A stretch of 64,000 bases of DNA from Helicobacter anatolicus (GTDB lineage: Bacteria; Campylobacterota; Campylobacteria; Campylobacterales; Helicobacteraceae): NCBI RefSeq assembly GCF_021300615.1, contig NZ_JAJTMY010000001.1, positions 161,095-225,094 of the forward strand, written 5' to 3'. Positions within the stretch are counted from its first letter, which is position 1, and every line of letters starts with the position of its first letter. The position numbers were made by a program, and so were the translations under genes. Below the pieces are notes generated by a model. It was given only the letters and a program-made list of their open reading frames with translations. It ran no database searches and was not told the origin of the DNA. This document shows positions 17,154 through 24,647 of this stretch, piece after piece.

Positions 17154-18833
17154 GTGGTGCAGATAGATAGTTTAAAAAAATTAATCGATTGTTTTGAATA
17201 TTTAAAGCGTTATTATACAGATATTCTAGATGTGTTGCGAGCAATTTTAGAGTTAATTTTATTGCAAAAAACATATAAAATATTTTATATGGAGAACAAA
17301 AAAGAAGTATCTCGAGAAAACTTGCAGTACTTTATAGAGAAGTTGGGAATTGAAAAATCTTTGGTTTTGCAGGCAAATTTTAAACTTTCTAAACTTGAAA
17401 AATTTTTTAATCAAATTAATCTAGACTTATATCTTATCGAAGAATTTTTTTATATTATTACACAACAAAAAACCTCTAACAAACTTTATGGTTATTCTAC
17501 TCCTTTACAAATTAATCATCTTTTGAGTGGCTTGCTTGATGTGCAAGAAAACGAGACAATCTATAATCCTTGTTATGGGATGGGAAGTATTTTTTTTAGT
17601 CTCGTGCAAGTGCAAAAAAACATTAAACTTTATGGTGAAGAACTAGATTATCGATTATCTAGTATTGCATTTTTGATTTTAAAAATTTGTGATATTAACA
17701 CTGCCACGCTTTATGTAAATGATTTATTAAAATCACCAAAGTTTATTAAAAAAGATGGTGGGAGACTTTTTGATAAAGTATTGTGTAATCCTCCATTATA
17801 CGCTCATGTAGGGATAGAATTTTTGAAAAATGATCAGCGTTTTACGCATATCGGTGCTATCGCAAAACATTATCCGGAATTGGCGTTTTTAATTCATTCT
17901 CTTTCGCATCTTAAAAAAAGAGGTGTTTTTATTGTGCGAAATCAAGTGTTACAAAAAAATTCTTTAGAGGCTAAGTTGCGAGAAAAGTTGTGTAGTGAAA
18001 AAATGATTAAGGCAATTATTGAGTTGCCTAAAAATATTTTTCCACATCAAAATAATGATTTTTCTATTTTAGTAATAGAGCCAAATAGTAAGGAAGTTTT
18101 GCATATTAATGCAGCACATCAATTTTTTTATAAAAAAGAAGGAAAATACAATCATCTCATTCATCTTGAAGAAATTTTGAGAATCTTTAGAGAGTATAAA
18201 GAAGGTAGGTTTTCTAAAATTACCTGTTTGGAGAAAAAATACAGTGGCGATTTGCGTGCTAGCCATTTTGTATCCAAGGAAGAGAAACCTAAAAAAAATA
18301 CCCTTAGGCAATTAGGGTTTGTGGCGATGAGGGGACAGAGGGTTTATGGTAGCAAAAATGATGAAGAAGTAACTTTTTTTGATGTGGGTATAGCGGATTT
18401 TAAATCCTTGGGATTTTCTGAAAAATTTGAGAATCTTAAAAAAATGGGAGATAAAAATAAGATAGAAAAATATCGATTGCATTCTTATGATCTCTTGCTT
18501 TCATTAAGGGGAACGGTTCCAAAGGTTGCAATTTTGGGGGAAATTAGGGAAGTTTGTGTTGCAAATGCAGGGGTTGTTGTTTTACGACATAAGGATGTCC
18601 AAAAAAATATTGCACTATATTGTTTTTTATTTAGTCTAAAGGGTGAACAAAGATTAAAAAAGATTTATCAAGAAAGTAGTGATGGGGTTTTAAATATTAA
18701 TTATCTTTTGGATTTAGCATTGCCTAAGGATTATGAAATACTTTATTATAAAAAAATGCAAAATATCTTGAAACTTTCCAAAGAGATGGATAAAATTGAG
18801 CAAGAAATTTTAGCGTTAAAGCAAGGCATATGA
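17154..18833 (+). CDS. Orphan type I-like DNA methylase/specificity fusion (HsdM-HsdS)
   Basis: The 559-residue protein joins an HsdM-type adenine N6-methyltransferase (about 1-370) to a single HsdS-like target-recognition unit (about 380-555). Motif I is NPCYGMGS (138-145). Motif IV reads N212-P-P-L215, where the family has an aromatic residue after NPP. The specificity part has the LLLSLRGTVPKVAIL block, a SSDGVLNINYLLDLALP block and a closing coiled helix. No restriction subunit is nearby. The start is GTG 17154 or 17157; the upstream helical part fits HsdM, so the later ATG 17289 is less likely. Its stop overlaps the next start (ATGA). It may be a solitary regulatory methylase, an inactive remnant, or a DNA-binding protein. 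Confidence 0.8.
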   Translation: MVQIDSLKKLIDCFEYLKRYYTDILDVLRAILELILLQKTYKIFYMENKKEVSRENLQYFIEKLGIEKSLVLQANFKLSKLEKFFNQINLDLYLIEEFFYIITQQKTSNKLYGYSTPLQINHLLSGLLDVQENETIYNPCYGMGSIFFSLVQVQKNIKLYGEELDYRLSSIAFLILKICDINTATLYVNDLLKSPKFIKKDGGRLFDKVLCNPPLYAHVGIEFLKNDQRFTHIGAIAKHYPELAFLIHSLSHLKKRGVFIVRNQVLQKNSLEAKLREKLCSEKMIKAIIELPKNIFPHQNNDFSILVIEPNSKEVLHINAAHQFFYKKEGKYNHLIHLEEILRIFREYKEGRFSKITCLEKKYSGDLRASHFVSKEEKPKKNTLRQLGFVAMRGQRVYGSKNDEEVTFFDVGIADFKSLGFSEKFENLKKMGDKNKIEKYRLHSYDLLLSLRGTVPKVAILGEIREVCVANAGVVVLRHKDVQKNIALYCFLFSLKGEQRLKKIYQESSDGVLNINYLLDLALPKDYEILYYKKMQNILKLSKEMDKIEQEILALKQGI

Positions 18834-19285
18834 AAATTATAGAATCTGGTGTGCGGGATGTTAGAGTAGAGGAAGATGTTGTTATTATATCACCATCAAA
18901 TCTTTATGGATGTACATTGCAAAAAGGGGTTTTTATTGGACCATTTGTAGAAGTACAAAAAGATGTTGTAATTGGAGAGCGTACACGTGTACAAAGCCAT
19001 AGTTTTATTTGTTCTTTAGTAAGTATTGGTAAGGATTGTTTTATTGGCCATGGTGTAATGTTTGTCAATGATGTTTTTGCAAATGGTCAATTAGCAGTAA
19101 GTGAGTTAGAGTGGAAAAAAACTAAAATTGGAGATCGAGTTTTGATTGGGAGTAATGCTACAATTTTGCCCGTTAGAATTTGTGATGATGTGGTAATCGG
19201 AGCAGGGAGTGTGGTTACAAAAGATATTACAGAAAGTGGAACTTATGCAGGTAATCCAGCAAGAAAAATCAAAGGTGATACATGA
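18830..19285 (+). CDS. Left-handed beta-helix acetyltransferase (WbpD/WlbB-like sugar N-acetyltransferase family)
   Basis: The 151 residues are built of hexapeptide repeats ([LIV]-G-x4) such as VVIGERTRVQSHSFI, SIGKDCFIGHGVMF, KIGDRVLIGSNATILP and VVIGAGSVVTKDI, closing with YAGNPARKIKG. This is a trimeric acetyl-CoA-dependent acyltransferase fold. Closest resemblance is to enzymes that N-acetylate nucleotide-linked amino sugars for surface glycans. It overlaps the methylase gene by 4 bases (ATGA) and the next small gene also by 4. No sugar aminotransferase or dehydrogenase is adjacent, so the substrate is unknown. Confidence 0.85.
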   Translation: MKIIESGVRDVRVEEDVVIISPSNLYGCTLQKGVFIGPFVEVQKDVVIGERTRVQSHSFICSLVSIGKDCFIGHGVMFVNDVFANGQLAVSELEWKKTKIGDRVLIGSNATILPVRICDDVVIGAGSVVTKDITESGTYAGNPARKIKGDT

Positions 19286-19467
19286 AAGACTTAAAAATTT
19301 GGTTTTTTCCTAGTATGTGTTTTTTGTTATTTTTATATGGTATGACATTTTTATTTATCTATACTTATAGTGATAATTTTGGGAGGGAGTTGTTTGAAGA
19401 AAAGAAAGTAAATAGCAAAATTGACGGTGAAGTGATAAAAAATGAATTAAAAAAGATAGCAAAGTAA
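19282..19467 (+). CDS. Small single-pass membrane protein
   Basis: The product is 61 residues: a short basic N-terminus, one strongly hydrophobic segment (about 8-28, with Phe, Leu, Met and Tyr) and a charged tail. It overlaps the acetyltransferase gene by 4 bases (ATGA), a sign of real translation coupling. I do not recognise the family. Its stop falls just ahead of the flgM sigma-28 promoter. Confidence 0.6.
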   Translation: MKDLKIWFFPSMCFLLFLYGMTFLFIYTYSDNFGRELFEEKKVNSKIDGEVIKNELKKIAK

Positions 19468-19494
19468 TAAAAAAACTATTTTTTTATCCGATAT
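19468..19494 (+). promoter_or_regulatory. Sigma-28 (FliA) promoter of flgM
   Basis: TAAA at 19468-19471 and CCGATAT at 19488-19494 are separated by 16 bases, the spacing of flagellar sigma-28 promoters (TAAA, then GCCGATAA/CGATWT). They lie directly ahead of flgM, whose product inhibits sigma-28. The promoter begins immediately after the upstream stop codon. Confidence 0.65.
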
Positions 19495-19526
19495 TTGCAT
19501 TGAAGAATTATTTAAAAGGAGTTTAG

Positions 19527-19733
19527 ATGATAAATTCTGTAGGTTACAAACCTATAATAGCTAGCGGTGTTGATACAAATCAAATAAAAAAACAAAACGA
19601 GATTCAAGCAAAATTACAAGACGTAGAGCAAAATAAAGTACAAGAGATGCGTAAAGCAATCAAAAAAGGTGAATACAAAGTTGATTTACAAGCAACTTCT
19701 GAAAAAATGGCACTAAATTTGCTTGGCTTATAA
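19527..19733 (+). CDS. flgM: Anti-sigma-28 factor FlgM
   Basis: FlgM binds and inhibits the flagellar sigma factor FliA. The protein is 68 residues, short as in other Campylobacterota. The C-terminal segment VQEMRKAIKKGEYKVDLQAT followed by SEKMALNLLGL is the FlgM sigma-binding signature ('I..G.Y.VD...iA..ll'). AAAAGGAG precedes ATG 19527. A sigma-28 promoter sits just upstream, forming the usual feedback loop, and flgN-like and flgK genes follow. Confidence 0.9.
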   Translation: MINSVGYKPIIASGVDTNQIKKQNEIQAKLQDVEQNKVQEMRKAIKKGEYKVDLQATSEKMALNLLGL

Positions 19734-19774
19734 AAACCTTTTTAATAAAGGCAATTTATAAGTTAGGAATAAAA

Positions 19775-20203
19775 ATGTTGCAGAAGTATTTAAAGGGTGC
19801 AATTGGTGATCTTGATGCTCTTATAGAATTAACGCGGGTTGATATTGAAGAGATTAAGCAAGCCAAACATGAATCTGTTTTTGATCGTAATTTAAAAAAA
19901 CAACCTTTGATGGTATCTTTTGAAAATAAAAAAAATATGGCGCAACAAGAAATTATTAATTTAAAAAATCAAGCTCCTCACAAACCCTTATCTGAACTCC
20001 TTGATGAAGAAACTAGCACTCTTTTGGGGCTAATGCGAGAGAAATTACAGGTTCTTAAAGAAGTGAATACAAATTATGCGCGTATGGTGTTTGCAGTATC
20101 AGAATTTTATACTTCTTTAATGAGTAGGATTGTCCCTCATGAAATTACAGGTTATGGTAGTCCTAAAACTGCACAAAGTACATTTTTGAAAATTGAGGCA
20201 TAA
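19775..20203 (+). CDS. FlgN-like flagellar export chaperone
   Basis: The 142-residue, mostly helical protein lies between flgM and flgK, with flgK starting 2 bases later. FlgN chaperones the hook-filament junction proteins FlgK and FlgL. The sequence is weakly conserved; supporting features are the alpha-helical profile, an N-terminal helix LIELTRVDIEEIKQAKHESVF and a C-terminal amphipathic helix region near MREKLQVLKEVNTNYA. The equivalent H. pylori position (between flgM and flgK) holds a similar uncharacterised gene. The role is inferred mainly from position. Confidence 0.75.
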   Translation: MLQKYLKGAIGDLDALIELTRVDIEEIKQAKHESVFDRNLKKQPLMVSFENKKNMAQQEIINLKNQAPHKPLSELLDEETSTLLGLMREKLQVLKEVNTNYARMVFAVSEFYTSLMSRIVPHEITGYGSPKTAQSTFLKIEA

Positions 20204-20205
20204 AA

Positions 20206-22026
20206 ATGGGTGGCATACTAACTTCATTAAATACCTCATATACAGGTTTGCAAGCCCATCAATTGATGGTGGATGTCACGGGTAATAATATTTCTAATGC
20301 AAGTGATGAATTTTATAGCCGACAGAGAGTAATAGCTTATCCAGAAAAGCCTTTGGTTCTAGGAAATAATGTTGTAGGTAGAGGGGTGGATGTGCAATCT
20401 ATCCAAAGAATTCATAATGAATTTGTATTTGATCGCTATGCCAAAGCGGCACAAGATTTTAACTTTGCTGATACAGAATTTAATCATCTTCGGGAAGCGT
20501 CAAGTCTTTTTCCTGATGTAGATGGAGTTGGGCTTTATAATGATCTAAAAGAATATTTTAATGCATGGAAAGATCTTTCAAAAAGTTCTAATGATTCTGC
20601 ACAAAAACAAGTTTTAGCAGAAAAAACAAGAATTTTTACAAGGCACTTGCAAGATGTGCGAAAAAAATTAAGTACATTGCAGAGCAAGGCATCAGAGGAT
20701 CTTGAAGTGCGTATTAAAGAAGTAAATGATATAGGAGCACAGATTGTTAATCTTAATAAAGAGATTAAAAAACTAGAAGATAATCAAGCCTATAAGCGTG
20801 CAAATACACTGCGAGATAGAAGAGATCAATTAGAATTTAATCTAAGAGAATTAATAGGTGCAAATGTGTATAAATCAAAACTACAATCCCAAGGAGGGGT
20901 AGATCATGATTCTGTGGATTTTGAAGAAGAATATGTGTTAAATATTGGAAATGGGTTAAATATAATAGATGGGACAAGTTTTCATCCTATCGTGTTGGAT
21001 AAGGAAAAAAATTCTAATTATTTAAACCGCTTATATTTACAAGGATATGATTTTAAGCAAGTTGAAATTACAGATAAGATTACACAGGGAAAAATTGGTG
21101 CTTTAATTGATTTGTATAATGATGGGCACAATGGTACAAAGGTTGGAAAATTTCAACATTATATTGATTTGCTTGATAGTTTTGCAAAAGGATTTATTGA
21201 GGCAAGTAATGCAATTTATGCCCAAAGTGCAACGCAGAGAATTGAGAGTTCACCTTTGCAAATTGAAGATAATGTTGCCTTTAGGGATAGTGAATATAAT
21301 ATAAAAAATGGAAATTTTGATGTTATTGTGTATAGTACTAATGGAGATATAGTTGCGAAAAAAACTATTGAGGTAAATGAGATTACCACAATGGGGAGTA
21401 TTGTTAAGCAAATCAACGCAAATACAGATGATAATAAAGATAATAATGCAAAAAATGATGTGAATAATTTTTTTAAGGCGTATTATGATAATGAAACTAA
21501 AAAATTACTTATACAGCCGCTAAGGGAAGCAGAAGGGTTTTTTATTTCTATTAAGGATAATGGTACAAATTTTCCTGGTGCTACGGGAATTAACAAGTTT
21601 CTTGAGGGTGATAGTGCGGAAAATATTTCACTAAATTATTTGTATCAGAAAGATGCGACAGCAATTAGGAGTTGGCTGGCTCCTGTTTCAGGGAATTTTG
21701 AAATAGCTAATATGATGCAACAGATGCAATATGATGAGATTGAGTTCTATAAAAATAAATCTAATGTTAATAAAATGAAGCTTAGTGAGTTTTATCAGTT
21801 TGCAGCAGGAAGGGTGGCGACAGATACGCAAGGTGCTCAAGTAACATTGGATACAAAAAAAGCAGTTTTAGAAACCGCAAAAAAAGAACATTTGGCTATA
21901 TCGCAAGTAAGCATTGATGAAGAAATGGTAAATCTTATTAAATTTCAAGGTGGATATGCCGCAAATGCTAAGGTGATTACTGCAATTGATAGAATGATTG
22001 ATACACTTTTGAGTATTAAACAATAG
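20206..22026 (+). CDS. flgK: Flagellar hook-associated protein 1
   Basis: FlgK is the first junction protein between hook and filament. The 606 residues equal the H. pylori length as I recall. The N-terminal D0 part has SLNTSYTGLQAHQLMVDVTG and NNISNASDEFYSRQ (rod/hook signature). The C-terminal D0 part has SQVSIDEEMVNLIKFQGGYA with ANAKVITAIDRMIDTLL. The variable middle domain is rich in Asn and Asp. It starts 2 bases after the flgN-like gene. Confidence 0.96.
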   Translation: MGGILTSLNTSYTGLQAHQLMVDVTGNNISNASDEFYSRQRVIAYPEKPLVLGNNVVGRGVDVQSIQRIHNEFVFDRYAKAAQDFNFADTEFNHLREASSLFPDVDGVGLYNDLKEYFNAWKDLSKSSNDSAQKQVLAEKTRIFTRHLQDVRKKLSTLQSKASEDLEVRIKEVNDIGAQIVNLNKEIKKLEDNQAYKRANTLRDRRDQLEFNLRELIGANVYKSKLQSQGGVDHDSVDFEEEYVLNIGNGLNIIDGTSFHPIVLDKEKNSNYLNRLYLQGYDFKQVEITDKITQGKIGALIDLYNDGHNGTKVGKFQHYIDLLDSFAKGFIEASNAIYAQSATQRIESSPLQIEDNVAFRDSEYNIKNGNFDVIVYSTNGDIVAKKTIEVNEITTMGSIVKQINANTDDNKDNNAKNDVNNFFKAYYDNETKKLLIQPLREAEGFFISIKDNGTNFPGATGINKFLEGDSAENISLNYLYQKDATAIRSWLAPVSGNFEIANMMQQMQYDEIEFYKNKSNVNKMKLSEFYQFAAGRVATDTQGAQVTLDTKKAVLETAKKEHLAISQVSIDEEMVNLIKFQGGYAANAKVITAIDRMIDTLLSIKQ

Positions 22027-22033
22027 GTTTTTT

Positions 22034-22789
22034 GTGGAAAATCTTAGAGAAATCTTAGAATTGCATTATCATAAGCGTAATACTACAGAAGATTTTAGCA
22101 CCCCAGATCCATTGGTTGTTTTGAGGGAATATGAAAAAGATGAGGATTTTGAATATATTGCATTATTTTGTGCACTATTTTCTTATGGCAATGCAGAACA
22201 GATTGTACGTTTTTTAAAGAAGATTAACTTTTCATTATTAAGAGAAAAGGAAGAGGTAATTTTACAATCTCATTTACCTTATTATCGTTTTCAAACTTCT
22301 AGTGACGTGAGAGGATTTTTACACACTTTGCAAAAAATAAAAATAGGGGCTGGGCTTAAAAATATTGCATTGCAGGCGTATAAAAAACAGGGAATTTTGG
22401 GTGTAATTGATGGAATAATTGGGAGTTTGTATGAAAACTTTGAAGGCAATATAACAAAAGGAATCAAGCATTTGTTTGGAAAAATTAATCCTTTGCAAGA
22501 AAAAAATCCTTCCGCCATGAAGCGCTATAATCTTTTTTTACGCTGGCTTGTTCGAAGGGATAATATTGATTTTGGATATTGGAAGGAAATTGATTCAAAA
22601 GATTTGATTATTCCGTTAGATACGCATATTTTTAAAATTGCAACTAGTTTGGGGCTTTTGGAACGAAAAACTTGTGATTTTAAGTCTGCAGAATTAATTA
22701 CAAAAGCATTGAGATATTTTGATTCTACTGATCCTGTAAAATATGATTTCGCACTTTATAGAATTGGGCAAGAAAAAATCGTAATTTAA
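22034..22789 (+). CDS. TIGR02757/DUF2400 family protein
   Basis: The 251-residue protein is of unknown biochemical function but recognised family. Features are the N-terminal STPDPLVVLREY segment, 'FEYIALFCALFSYGNAEQIVRFL' and a C-terminal FLRWLVRRDNIDFGYWK with IPLDTHIFKIATSLGL. The last two are reminiscent of helix-hairpin-helix DNA glycosylases ('LPLDTH'). This suggests a nucleic-acid or base-repair role, which is inference. The start is GTG 22034, 7 bases past flgK, with a weak ribosome-binding site. Confidence 0.85.
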   Translation: MENLREILELHYHKRNTTEDFSTPDPLVVLREYEKDEDFEYIALFCALFSYGNAEQIVRFLKKINFSLLREKEEVILQSHLPYYRFQTSSDVRGFLHTLQKIKIGAGLKNIALQAYKKQGILGVIDGIIGSLYENFEGNITKGIKHLFGKINPLQEKNPSAMKRYNLFLRWLVRRDNIDFGYWKEIDSKDLIIPLDTHIFKIATSLGLLERKTCDFKSAELITKALRYFDSTDPVKYDFALYRIGQEKIVI

Positions 22790-22811
22790 GCGGGAATTTT
22801 ATTTTTTTCAC

Positions 22812-22817
22812 TATAAT
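22812..22817 (+). promoter_or_regulatory. -10 box for rpmB
   Basis: TATAAT follows a T-rich tract in the 59-base gap before rpmB, 32 bases from the start codon. The ribosomal protein gene thus has its own promoter separate from the flagellar genes. Confidence 0.6.
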
Positions 22818-22848
22818 ACCAAAAAATTATTTCAAATAAAGGAAAAAT

Positions 22849-23037
22849 ATGTCAAAGAAATGTTTTTTAACTGGTAAGGGGCCAATGGTAGGAAATCATG
22901 TAAGTCATGCAAATAATAAAAACAAAAAACGCTCATTACCAAATTTAAGAAAAGTGCGCATTAAGCTTGAAGATGGTACTTCCATGCGTATTAGGGTTGC
23001 GGCTTCTACATTGCGCACAATGAAGAAGCGTTCTTAA
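22849..23037 (+). CDS. rpmB: 50S ribosomal protein L28
   Basis: The 62-residue basic protein opens [22 protein letters not shown], with the family's 'tGk.p..Gn.vSHa....kR...pNl' pattern. It ends in [17 protein letters not shown] precedes ATG 22849, and a dedicated promoter lies just upstream. It is the only small-peptide ribosomal gene in the window. The pgsA gene follows after 30 bases. Confidence 0.97.
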   Translation: MSKKCFLTGKGPMVGNHVSHANNKNKKRSLPNLRKVRIKLEDGTSMRIRVAASTLRTMKKRS

Positions 23038-23067
23038 TTTTGCTTGATACTTTATATGTAGCAAGCA

Positions 23068-23592
23068 ATGAAAAATATCCCCAATATTCTTACAATATCC
23101 AGAATTCTTATCTCTGTTTTAGTAATTTTTGTATTACTTAATGGAGAGGAGTTGGGAATTAGTAATCCAAATTTTATAGCATTCTGGTTGTTTATTTTTG
23201 CATCTATTACCGATTTTTTTGATGGGTATTTAGCCAGAAAATTTAATTTAACTTCAATTTTTGGGGCAGTTTTTGATCCCTTGGCTGATAAAATGCTTAT
23301 ACTTGCAGCATTTATTGGACTACTTTGTGTGCATAAAGCAAGCCCTTGGGCAGTATTTTTGATATTTAGTCGAGAATTTTTTATTACAGGTTTGCGCGTT
23401 GTTGTGGCAAGTAATAATCAAAGTGTGAGTGCTGGTATTTTAGGAAAAATCAAAACCATTCTACAAATTATTGCAATTTGCTTTTTATTGTTAGATTGGT
23501 ATGGGCAGAATGTTATTCTTTGGGGTGCTACTTTGATTACTCTTTATTCAGGTTTGGATTATGCAATACGCTATTATAAAAATATAAAGTAA
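23068..23592 (+). CDS. pgsA: CDP-diacylglycerol--glycerol-3-phosphate 3-phosphatidyltransferase
   Basis: PgsA makes phosphatidylglycerophosphate, the precursor of phosphatidylglycerol and cardiolipin, in the inner membrane. The 174 residues hold the complete CDP-alcohol phosphotransferase motif D49-x2-D52-G53-x2-A56-R57-x8-G66-x3-D70-x3-D74 and several membrane helices. The stop overlaps the rseP start by one base (TAATG), so the two membrane genes are coupled. Confidence 0.95.
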   Translation: MKNIPNILTISRILISVLVIFVLLNGEELGISNPNFIAFWLFIFASITDFFDGYLARKFNLTSIFGAVFDPLADKMLILAAFIGLLCVHKASPWAVFLIFSREFFITGLRVVVASNNQSVSAGILGKIKTILQIIAICFLLLDWYGQNVILWGATLITLYSGLDYAIRYYKNIK

Positions 23593-24647
23593 TGTTTATT
23601 ATTCTCGCATTTTTAATTCTCTCATTTTTAGTGTTTTTTCACGAACTTGGTCATTATATTGCGGCAAGAATTTGTGGTGTTAGAGTGGAAACTTTTAGTA
23701 TTGGATTTGGAAAGAAAATTATTTGTAAAACTTATAGAGGGACTGATTATGCCTTATCTTTAATTCCTCTTGGAGGATATGTAAAACTTAAGGGGCAGGG
23801 CGATTTGAATCCACTAGAAAAAGATGAAGCAAAAGATAGCTATAGCACTAAAAAACCTCTTATAAAAATTGTGATTTTATTTGCTGGACCATTGTTTAAT
23901 TTTATTTTAGCTTTTGCAATTTATTTAAGTATTGCATTATATGGAGGTATAGAGGGGGTTTTACCAATTGTTGGTGAGGTAAAAAAAGATATGCCTGCTT
24001 TTGTGGCTGGATTAAAAGAGGGGGATCAGATTATAAATATTAATCAAAAAAAGATTCGTAGCTGGAATGAAGTACATGCATTAATTAGCAGCGAAGCACG
24101 GGTGGATATGGAGATAATGCGTCAAGGAAAAAAACTAAGCTTTAGCATTCCTGCGCAAATACAAAAAAGAGAGAATGTGTTTGGTGAGATGGTGGATATA
24201 TATGTGATAGGTATCGTTGCTAGGGGAGATGTAGGGATAATTTATCAAGGTCTTTTGGATTCTATTTATTATGCTTTTATGGAGTTTTATAAATCTTCTA
24301 AAATGATTTTGATGGGTATTCAAAAAATGTTGATTGGTGTTGTGTCTTTGAAAGAGATTGGTGGACCAATTATGATTGTAGATAGCATTGCAAATTTTGC
24401 ACAAAAAGATTTGACAATTTTATTTTTATGGGTAGCACTAATTTCAGTTAATCTAGGAATTTTGAATTTATTACCCATTCCCGCGCTTGATGGAGGACAG
24501 ATTCTTTTTAATCTTTATGAAATATTGACTGGTAGGATGATACATGAGCAAGGGGCTAGATATTTAACTTTATTGGGATGGGTGATTTTATTTAGTTTAA
24601 TGCTACTTGGCGTATTTAATGATTTAAGAAGGATTTTTGGTGCTTAA
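23592..24647 (+). CDS. rseP: Site-2 intramembrane zinc metalloprotease RseP
   Basis: RseP cuts transmembrane anchors of regulators or leftover signal peptides. The 351-residue protein has zinc motif H17-E-L-G-H21 in its first membrane helix. One PDZ domain (about 115-200, with KEGDQIININQKKIRSW) follows, then the C-terminal NLLPIPALDGGQ motif supplying the third zinc ligand. A single PDZ domain, instead of two as in E. coli, is usual in this phylum. The 3' end overlaps the xseA start. Confidence 0.94.
   Translation: MFIILAFLILSFLVFFHELGHYIAARICGVRVETFSIGFGKKIICKTYRGTDYALSLIPLGGYVKLKGQGDLNPLEKDEAKDSYSTKKPLIKIVILFAGPLFNFILAFAIYLSIALYGGIEGVLPIVGEVKKDMPAFVAGLKEGDQIININQKKIRSWNEVHALISSEARVDMEIMRQGKKLSFSIPAQIQKRENVFGEMVDIYVIGIVARGDVGIIYQGLLDSIYYAFMEFYKSSKMILMGIQKMLIGVVSLKEIGGPIMIVDSIANFAQKDLTILFLWVALISVNLGILNLLPIPALDGGQILFNLYEILTGRMIHEQGARYLTLLGWVILFSLMLLGVFNDLRRIFGA

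Noticed and set aside
17289..18833. Using ATG 17289 as start of the methylase gene
   Set aside because: The upstream 45 residues are in frame and helical as in HsdM N-terminal domains, so the GTG start is more likely.
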